Source: Streptomyces sp. CG 926 (GTDB taxonomy: Bacteria; Actinomycetota; Actinomycetes; Streptomycetales; Streptomycetaceae). From it: a DNA stretch of 64,000 nt. Position 1 is the stretch's first letter. Every line of letters begins with the position of its first letter. Below, piece after piece: positions 59,027 to 64,000 of the stretch. The translations under genes were made by a program, and so were the position numbers. The stretch is from the NCBI RefSeq assembly GCF_003148825.1, contig NZ_QGGZ01000014.1, positions 62,001 through 126,000 on the forward strand, written 5' to 3'. A model generated the notes under the pieces. It was given only the letters and a program-made list of their open reading frames with translations, was not told the origin of the DNA and did not search any database.

Positions 59027-59812
59027 AGGCGAGCACGACGAACGCGACGGAGGCGATGGCGCGTCGGATCCTGAGCGAGTACGGCGAGACCTACGCGCAC
59101 GAGGCCGGTATCGGGCTGCGCGACACCCCGGCTCCCCTGTACCGGCTGCTGGTGCTGTGCGTACCGCTGTCGGCGCCGATCCGTGCGTCGACCGCGGTCG
59201 CGGCGGATGGCGGTTTCGCGAGCGCAGGACCGCCTCGACGCGCTGGGACGGGCGCACCACCGCAGATACGACGAGAGCACGGCCACCGCCCTGGGTGACG
59301 GAGCCCGGTTCGTGCTCGAGCGCTGGAACGGCGACCTGCGCAGGCTGATGGACGAGGCCGACGGCGAGCCGGCCCGCGCACGGGAACTGCTCCAGGAAGT
59401 GCCCAGGATCGGCCCGACGGGGGCCGACATCTTCTGCCGCGAGGTCCAGGCGGTCTGGCCGCGGATGCGCCCCTTCGCGGACGCGCGGGTGCGCGAGGCG
59501 GCCGGGAGCCTCGGCCTGCCCCGGACCCGGCGGGCCCTCGCCGCACTCGTCCCGGTGGGCGACTTCGCCCGGTTCGCCGACGGCCTGGTCCGTGCGAGCC
59601 TGTCCCCCGACGCCGCAGACCGGCAGACCGGCTCCGCGCCGTCCCAGGTGATCATTGACGGCTTGCCGACCCGTCACCCGCCGCCTTCGGAGTCCCCGGC
59701 CCCACCGGGCTCACCGGGCTCACCGGGCTCCTCGACGATGTGCATGGCGGCCTCCTCCGCCGAAGCCGCCCCACCGTTGATACCCACCTCGCGGGCGACG
59801 ACGGAGATGTGA
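59023..59812 (+). pseudogene. HhH-GPD-like endonuclease gene with internal deletion/frameshift
   Basis: The first frame (from ATG 59023) encodes ARRILSEYGETYAHEAGI, LYRLLVLCVPLSAPIRAST, AVAA and then loses sense. A second frame continues MAVSRAQDRLDALGRAHHRRYDE, FVLERWNGDLRRL and the helix-hairpin-helix VPRIGPTGADIFCREVQ. Between them (near 59205) about 12-14 residues (usually ARxLFxAGYRTP) are missing and the frame changes, so a deletion that is not a multiple of three is likely. The second frame runs on to a stop at 59812 over the converging gene. It would be a DNA-glycosylase-like nuclease if intact. Confidence 0.65.
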
Positions 59813-60165
59813 CGCGCGGGCCCGGTCTCGTCCGCGGGCGCCAGCCGTCCGGCCCGTACGGGACCGGATCGCGGGGCGTCGGCGCTCTCGTCGGCGAACT
59901 CGTTCCACATCACCTCGGCGCCGTCGGGCTCGGGCACCTCGCGGGCCAGTCGCTGGTCGAGGGTCTCGCCCGCGTGCCGCCCCTCGGCGGTGGTGGCGGG
60001 ATCGTTGACCGCGTACGGCCGCTCGGGCGGCGAGTAGCCGGTGTCGAGCGTCTCGTCGAGGGTGGGCTCGTCCAAGGCGTTGTCCATGTCGGGCGCCGCC
60101 TGGGCGGGGTCGTCCCCCTCGTGCGGTTGGTAGACCTCGTCGCCGTGCGCCTCGGTGCTGCTCAT
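59674..60165 (-). CDS. DUF5709 acidic protein
   Basis: A 163-residue acidic, low-complexity protein with the DUF5709 segment LDETLDTGYSPPERPYAVN and RHAGETLDQRLAREVPEPD. It is likely to be disordered; the C-terminus ends in Pro/Gly repeats. No function is known; related genes are often stress-linked. GGGGAGAG precedes the ATG at 60165. It follows the DUF6480 gene by 14 bases on the same strand. Confidence 0.8.
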   Translation of the reverse strand: MSSTEAHGDEVYQPHEGDDPAQAAPDMDNALDEPTLDETLDTGYSPPERPYAVNDPATTAEGRHAGETLDQRLAREVPEPDGAEVMWNEFADESADAPRSGPVRAGRLAPADETGPARHISVVAREVGINGGAASAEEAAMHIVEEPGEPGEPGGAGDSEGGG

Positions 60166-60179
60166 GGTCTCTCCCCGGG

Positions 60180-60422
60180 TCACAGGTCCAGCACTACGGC
60201 GTAGACGAGGAAGAAGAGGGCGAAGATCACCGCAATGACCACGATGATCGCGAGCGGGCCCGCGGCCCACCCTTTCGTGAGCGGTCGGTACGGCCCGGCG
60301 CCGGTGCCGGTACTGGACTCGCCCGGCGGCGTCTCCCCCGGCGGCACACCGCCGCCCGGTTCGAGTCCTGCGGTGACACGGGGATCGGGGTCCGGGTTGC
60401 TTTCCGTTATTTTTCTGGTCAT
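60180..60422 (-). CDS. DUF6480 small membrane protein
   Basis: An 80-residue protein. The DUF6480 pattern is DPDPRVTAGLEPGGGVPPGETPP in the N-terminal half, followed by one hydrophobic helix (LAIIVVIAVIFALFFLVYAVVL) at the C-terminus. It is anchored to the membrane with the Pro-rich part probably in the cytoplasm. GGGGAGGGG precedes the ATG. The gene is the first of an operon with DUF5709. Confidence 0.8.
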   Translation of the reverse strand: MTRKITESNPDPDPRVTAGLEPGGGVPPGETPPGESSTGTGAGPYRPLTKGWAAGPLAIIVVIAVIFALFFLVYAVVLDL

Positions 60423-60573
60423 ATCAGACCCCTCCCCGTGATCGGCGCCCTCATACCTGCCGGACCGATCTGTTGTGCCGTCCGCCCCGACCCGTACGTC
60501 ACGCTGCGTGACACGCGGCCACCGCAGGTTCGCGCCCGGCAGCGGATCGGCGCGGGACGGCCGGTGACAACGC

Positions 60574-60598
60574 GCTTGACGCCGCGGACACGGGGTAG
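60574..60598 (+). promoter_or_regulatory. Near-match to the sigma-B promoter upstream of the holin-like gene
   Basis: GCTT at 60574-60577, 15 bases, then GGGTAG at 60593-60598. The last base deviates from the consensus (C or T). It lies 85 bases upstream of the GTG of the holin-like gene. Confidence 0.35.
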
Positions 60599-60683
60599 CC
60601 GCGCCAAGACAGCGCAGGGGCTCAACGATGGGCCGGGGTGCGGAATTCGGCCTTCCGGGCGCCTCAGGACGAGGGGGGAAACC

Positions 60684-60992
60684 GTGAGTACGACAACTGG
60701 GCAGCGAGCGCGTGTCGATGGCTCGGCGAGCCTGCTGTTCGAGACCGGGGGACACTCCGTCGGCGGCGTCGGCCTCCTCGGCCTGCTGGCGGCTCAGACC
60801 CTGGCGGCGACGACTGTCGCCGCGCTCGCGCTCACCCTGCCCGTGTGGGTCTCGGCCCTGCTCCTCACGGTGGTACCGACCCTGGCGGCAGCCGGATCGG
60901 CGAGGGCCGGCAGGAAGCGGATCGCGAAGGCCGGAACACCCGTGACGACCTCGGCCGGACCGTCGAAACACCGACGGCCGAGGCTGACATGA
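60684..60992 (+). CDS. Phage-holin-like (actinobacterial type) small membrane protein
   Basis: A 102-residue protein with one or two hydrophobic segments (GVGLLGLLAAQTLAATTVAALALTLPVWVSALLLTVV) and a positively charged tail. It resembles the first part of the actinobacterial holin-like family but ends early: the residues after GRKRIAKAGTP are not those expected, while another frame contains RTVETP, like the normal end. GAGGGGGGAAACC precedes the GTG start. Its TGA overlaps an ATG of the next frame. Confidence 0.65.
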   Translation: MSTTTGQRARVDGSASLLFETGGHSVGGVGLLGLLAAQTLAATTVAALALTLPVWVSALLLTVVPTLAAAGSARAGRKRIAKAGTPVTTSAGPSKHRRPRLT

Positions 60993-61021
60993 CAGCCCGT
61001 ACGAAGGAGAGGACCGTAGCC

Positions 61022-61336
61022 GTGAAGGAACAAGCCACCAAGAAGGCCGAGCAGCTGACCGACCAGCTCCGCGAGACGGCCGCACACGCAGCTCAGTTGG
61101 TGAAGGACAGGGCACCCGGCCCCGTCCTCGACAAGGCGGCGCAGGCAGCCGCACAGGTCCGCGAAACCACGAGCCGGGCCGGGCACCTCGCGTCCGAGAA
61201 GGCTCCCGGCCCGCTTGTAGACCAGGCCGGCCGGGCCGCGGCCGCGGCGCGGGCCAACCGCACCGCACTGCTCACCTTCGGCGCCGTGGTCGTCGTGTTC
61301 GCTCTGATACGCCGCAGCCGGGACCGCCGCCACTGA
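61022..61336 (+). CDS. Small helical membrane-anchored protein (DUF3618-like)
   Basis: A 104-residue protein. The first 80 residues are helical and coiled-coil-like with repeated heptads (EQATKKAEQLTDQLRETAAHAAQ; KAAQAAAQVRETTSRAG) and the C-terminus has one hydrophobic helix (ALLTFGAVVVVFALI) and an Arg-rich tail. The GTG at 61022 has AAGGAGAGG 9 bases upstream; an in-frame ATG at 60989 overlaps the stop of the holin-like gene and could be the alternative. The two genes usually occur together in Streptomyces as I recall. Confidence 0.65.
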   Translation: MKEQATKKAEQLTDQLRETAAHAAQLVKDRAPGPVLDKAAQAAAQVRETTSRAGHLASEKAPGPLVDQAGRAAAAARANRTALLTFGAVVVVFALIRRSRDRRH

Positions 61337-61411
61337 CCGCGGCCGCCACCGACCGCGCCCGCTCTGAGTCGGAGCGGGCGCGGTCGTCTGCCGTCGGGGG
61401 CTCGCCCGGGG

Positions 61412-61694
61412 TCACGGCTCGTCGTGTCGACGGGGCGCGGATTCCTCGTCATACCGCACGAGGGCATCGGCGAGGGCCTCCAGGTCGGCGTCGCCCCGGT
61501 CCTCCGGGACGCCCGCCGCCGGCCGGCTCGCGAGCGCGGCGGGTGCGTGGTCGCTGTCGATACCGGGCGTCTCGACGAGGCCGTCCGTGTAGAGGGCGAG
61601 GACGGCGCCGGGTGGCAGGGTGACCTCGGCGGTCGGGTACTCGGCGTCCGGGTCGATGCCGAGCAGGAGTGCCGGCGGCGATCGCGGGGGCGAA
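61412..61694 (-). pseudogene. Remnant of a PP2C/SpoIIE-type phosphatase gene
   Basis: The minus strand encodes PPALLLGIDPDAEYPTAEVTL followed by PGAVLALYTDGLVETPGIDSD, the last part of an RsbU/SpoIIE phosphatase domain, and ends in HDEP at 61412. Upstream of about 61694 the frame contains only low-complexity Arg/Ser sequence without phosphatase motifs, and no start fits. About 85 residues of an expected 200 or more remain, so the gene is truncated. It may be a relic of an anti-sigma-factor control gene among the sigma-B-like genes. Confidence 0.65.
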
Positions 61695-61830
61695 CGGGCG
61701 CCGCATGACTCACCTACCTCAGACGGGTGGCGGCGTGGCGCGGTGGAGACGGTCGCCCGAACGAGCCGCCTCCGTCCCGTACCGGTCCAGGCGCTCATCG
61801 GGCGCGTGGAGCACGAGCGGTCCCCCGCTG

Positions 61831-61986
61831 TCAGTAGTAGTGGTTGCGGCCGCCCACGGCGTGGCCCACGGATCCCAGGATCCAGAGGATGACCCCGACG
61901 ACGACCAGGATGATGCCGATCGTCCAGAGGATCGATATCCCCAGGAGGAAGCCGACTATCAGGAGGATGACGCCCAGAATGATCAT
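61831..61986 (-). CDS. DUF6131 small membrane protein (copy 2)
   Basis: A 51-residue paralogue of the gene at 56522-56677: MIILGVILLIVGFLLGISIL, then a second hydrophobic segment and SVGHAVGGRNHYY. The two proteins match at roughly two-thirds of positions by eye and have identical length. GGAGAG precedes the ATG at 61986. A full match to the sigma-B promoter lies about 90 bases upstream. Function is unknown. Confidence 0.85.
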   Translation of the reverse strand: MIILGVILLIVGFLLGISILWTIGIILVVVGVILWILGSVGHAVGGRNHYY

Positions 61987-62069
61987 TTTTGGCTCTCCGA
62001 TCCGGAACCGGTGCAGGGCGCGTGACGGATGTCCGGGCCACATCACCACTTCCTACCGAAAGTCGGCGG

Positions 62070-62094
62070 GTACCCGGATCCGACCCACTCATGC
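62070..62094 (-). promoter_or_regulatory. Sigma-B-type promoter for DUF6131 copy 2
   Basis: On the minus strand GCAT (62094-62091), 15 bases and GGGTAC (62075-62070) match every position of the Streptomyces sigma-B consensus GNNT-N14-16-GGGTAC/T. The start codon of the DUF6131 gene is about 83 bases downstream. Confidence 0.6.
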
Positions 62095-62200
62095 CGGTGG
62101 GGCGCACCCGAAATCGTTTCGCTACCGCGCCGGGCGCGGCGAGTGGGGTAGGACTCCTGCGGGGGCCTGCCCGTGCGCGCGAGAAGGAGACGTTGCCGTG

Positions 62201-63439
62201 ATGACGGAGGAACGAACCACCTGCTGTGTGGTGGGAGGCGGGCCCGCCGGAATGGTGCTGGCGCTGCTGCTGGCCCGGGCCGGCGTGGAGGTGACCGTAC
62301 TGGAGAAGCACGGCGACTTCCTGCGCGACTTCCGCGGCGACACCGTGCACCCGTCCACCCTGTCGCTGCTGGACGACATCGGCCTGGCGGAGCGCTTCGC
62401 CCGGCTGCCGCAGCGCCGCGTCACCTCCGTACAACTGCCCATCGGGCCGGATCGGTCCCTGGTCACGATCGGGGACATCGGGGCGCTCCCCGGCAAGTAC
62501 AACTACATCGCGATGGTGCCGCAGTGGGACCTGCTCGACCTACTGGCCGACGAAGCGGCCCGGGAGCCTTCCTTCCGACTGCGCATGAACACCGAGGCGA
62601 CGTCCTTCCTGGTCGAGCGCGGACGGGTCACGGGGGTGCGGTACCGGACCGCGGACGGCGGGACCGGCGAGCTGAGGGCCTCCCTGACGGTCGCCTGCGA
62701 CGGCCGCGGCTCCCTGGCCAGGGCCCTGCCCGAGCTGGGACTGGAGGACTTCGCGTGCCCGATGGACGCCTGGTGGTTCCGACTGCCGCGCCACGAGGAG
62801 GACCCCAGCGGGCTCCTCGGCGGCGTCGGCGACCGGTTCTTCACGGCGCTCATCGATCGCGGTGACTACTGGCAGTGTGCCGCACTGATCCCCAAGGGCA
62901 CCGATTCCGAGCGCCGCGCCGAGGGCCTGGAGACCTTCATGACCCGGTTCACGGGGGCCGTCCCCTGGCTGACCGGCCGGGCCCACGCCGTCCGCTCGTG
63001 GGACGAGGTCAAGCTGCTCGACGTGCGGCTCGAACGGCTGCGCCGTTGGCACCGCCCGGGCCTGTTGTGCATCGGAGACGCCGCCCACGCCATGTCGCCG
63101 GTCTTCGGGATCGGCATCAACCTGGCCGTACAGGACGCGGTGGCCGCGGCCCGCTACCTCGCGGGCCCGTTGCGCGAGGGCACGGTGGGGCTGCACGACG
63201 TACGCCGCGTCCAGCGCCGCAGGCTGCCCACCACCGTGGCCACCCAAGGCCTGCAGCGCCTCGCCCACGCCCAGGTCATCGAGCCGTTGCTGGCCGGCGA
63301 TCCCGCGTTCGGCGATCCCGCGCGGGCGAAACGGCTGACCGAGCTCGTCACGAAGTCCCGCCGGCTGAATCGACTCCCCGCGTACTTCCTCGCCTACGGG
63401 GCGCTGCGCGAGCGTCCCCCGAAGGAGGCGCTCCGCTGA
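62201..63439 (+). CDS. FAD-dependent monooxygenase (PHBH-like)
   Basis: A 412-residue flavoprotein hydroxylase. The FAD-binding motif is CCVVGGGPAGMVLALLLARAG; FRGDTVHPSTLSLLDDIGLAERF is the next block. The second FAD motif is CIGDAAHAMSPVFGIGINLAVQDAV with Asp293. An insertion-like region near 180-260 carries DAWWFRLPRHEEDPSGLLGG. It probably hydroxylates an aromatic or polyketide substrate with NAD(P)H and oxygen. ATG 62201 is used; a GTG one codon upstream has equal spacing to AAGGAG. It is next to a P450 gene on the same strand, so the two may act on one pathway. Confidence 0.9.
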   Translation: MTEERTTCCVVGGGPAGMVLALLLARAGVEVTVLEKHGDFLRDFRGDTVHPSTLSLLDDIGLAERFARLPQRRVTSVQLPIGPDRSLVTIGDIGALPGKYNYIAMVPQWDLLDLLADEAAREPSFRLRMNTEATSFLVERGRVTGVRYRTADGGTGELRASLTVACDGRGSLARALPELGLEDFACPMDAWWFRLPRHEEDPSGLLGGVGDRFFTALIDRGDYWQCAALIPKGTDSERRAEGLETFMTRFTGAVPWLTGRAHAVRSWDEVKLLDVRLERLRRWHRPGLLCIGDAAHAMSPVFGIGINLAVQDAVAAARYLAGPLREGTVGLHDVRRVQRRRLPTTVATQGLQRLAHAQVIEPLLAGDPAFGDPARAKRLTELVTKSRRLNRLPAYFLAYGALRERPPKEALR

Positions 63440-63535
63440 CCCGGCTCGCCGGCCGTGTCCGAAAAGGGACGTAACGGATGGGTAGTACATATATCCTCGC
63501 CCGCAGAGCACGGACGACATGCTTCGGGAGGCTTC

Positions 63536-64000
63536 ATGAATGAACAGCCGGCCCTTCTCCCCTACGCCGACCCCGCTTTCCTCTCCGATCCGTTCCCGCT
63601 GTACCGGCAGCTGCGCGAGGACGGCCCGGTCCGTCGCGTCGTCGGCGCCGGCGGGCTGGACGCCTGGCTCGTCACCCGCTACGAGGACAGCCTCGCCGCG
63701 CTGTCCGACGATCGGCTGAGCAGCGACGTACGCGATGCCTCCGACACCCGACTGCTGCAGCAACTTCCCGTCACCGAACGGGAGTCGATGCTGAGCAATA
63801 TGCTCCGCAGCGACCCGCCCGACCACACCCGGCTGCGCCGCCTGGTCTCCAAGGCGTTCACCGCCCGCCGCGTGGCCGAGATGCGGCCGCGGATCCAGGA
63901 GCTCACCGACCGGCTGCTGGACGCGGTGGTCCCCGCCGGCCGCGCGGACCTCGTGGCGGACCTCGCGCTGCCGCTCCCGGTCACGGTGATCAGCGAACTG
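63536..64000 (+). CDS. Cytochrome P450 (N-terminal part, cut by window end)
   Basis: The first 155 codons of a bacterial P450 that runs off the right edge. PFPLYRQLREDGPVRRV is the N-terminal region, and SDPPDHTRLRRLVSKAFTARRVAEMRPRIQEL is the conserved helix-C region that contacts the heme propionates. The heme-cysteine and the helix-I motif lie outside the window. GGGAGG precedes the ATG. A -10-like TATATC is at 63490-63495. It is 96 bases after the FAD monooxygenase gene, so the two may form an oxidative pathway cluster that continues to the right. Confidence 0.92.
   Translation, partial: MNEQPALLPYADPAFLSDPFPLYRQLREDGPVRRVVGAGGLDAWLVTRYEDSLAALSDDRLSSDVRDASDTRLLQQLPVTERESMLSNMLRSDPPDHTRLRRLVSKAFTARRVAEMRPRIQELTDRLLDAVVPAGRADLVADLALPLPVTVISEL

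Noticed and set aside
62068..62075. GGGTACCC as a sigma-B promoter for the FAD monooxygenase (plus strand)
   Set aside because: The palindromic -10 also reads on the plus strand, but no GNNT lies 14-16 bases upstream in that direction.
1..64000. CRISPR arrays, tRNA/rRNA genes, transposases, integrases, attachment sites
   Set aside because: No repeat-spacer pattern, no tRNA cloverleaf, no transposase motif and no flanking direct repeats were seen by eye on either strand.

Overview
The window is high-GC actinobacterial DNA and looks like a stretch of a Streptomyces (or close relative) chromosome arm. Almost every codon ends in G or C, GTG starts are common, and many genes belong to families that are frequent in Streptomyces: DUF6131, DUF6213, DUF6328, DUF5709, DUF6480, an MpaB-type DUF2236 protein and a KatG/Fur pair. 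I saw no rRNA, tRNA, CRISPR array, transposase or phage structural gene. It is an accessory region: about 70 mostly short transcription units, many of them a regulator next to one or two target genes.

Layout. 1-4.7 kb: an aminoglycoside-phosphotransferase-fold kinase, then a PadR / ABC ATPase / FtsX-permease operon. 4.8-11.8 kb: an orphan sugar-binding protein, then an alpha-glucoside unit (GH13 alpha-glucosidase, binding lipoprotein, two permeases); the first permease carries a beta-sandwich-like insertion. 11.8-16.4 kb: a conserved small protein and an orphan Imm7 immunity protein, then a saccharopine-dehydrogenase-like gene, a TetR regulator and an amino-acid permease tied together by a perfect 21-bp element present twice. 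16.5-21.9 kb: a second-type NAD-dependent DNA ligase, a decayed gene, a TerD-domain protein of 723 residues, and a chloramphenicol-phosphotransferase-like gene.

22-38.4 kb: scattered metabolic and regulatory genes, namely three GNAT acetyltransferases, an AraC regulator with an apparent one-base frameshift, an NmrA-type reductase, two flavin-type proteins, a phospholipase-D-fold protein, a TetR-SDR pair, an MBL-fold hydrolase, a large gene I cannot place, a GlxA-type regulator and an isolated GAPDH. 38.5-52.7 kb: regulator-target pairs (XRE/MFS, MarR/SnoaL-like, ArsR/EamA) with clear inverted-repeat operators, methyltransferases, a FUSC-type membrane protein, a PRC-barrel protein and a ketopantoate reductase.

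52.7-62.2 kb: oxidative and general-stress genes. These are Fur divergent from katG, then many very small membrane or charged proteins, at least one of which has a match to the sigma-B promoter consensus. Two truncated or frameshifted genes lie among them. 62.2-64 kb: an FAD monooxygenase and the start of a cytochrome P450 that runs off the window.

Family names come from reading the translations, not from database searches. Operators are inferred from repeats. The apparent frameshifts could be real decay or consensus errors in GC-rich sequence.
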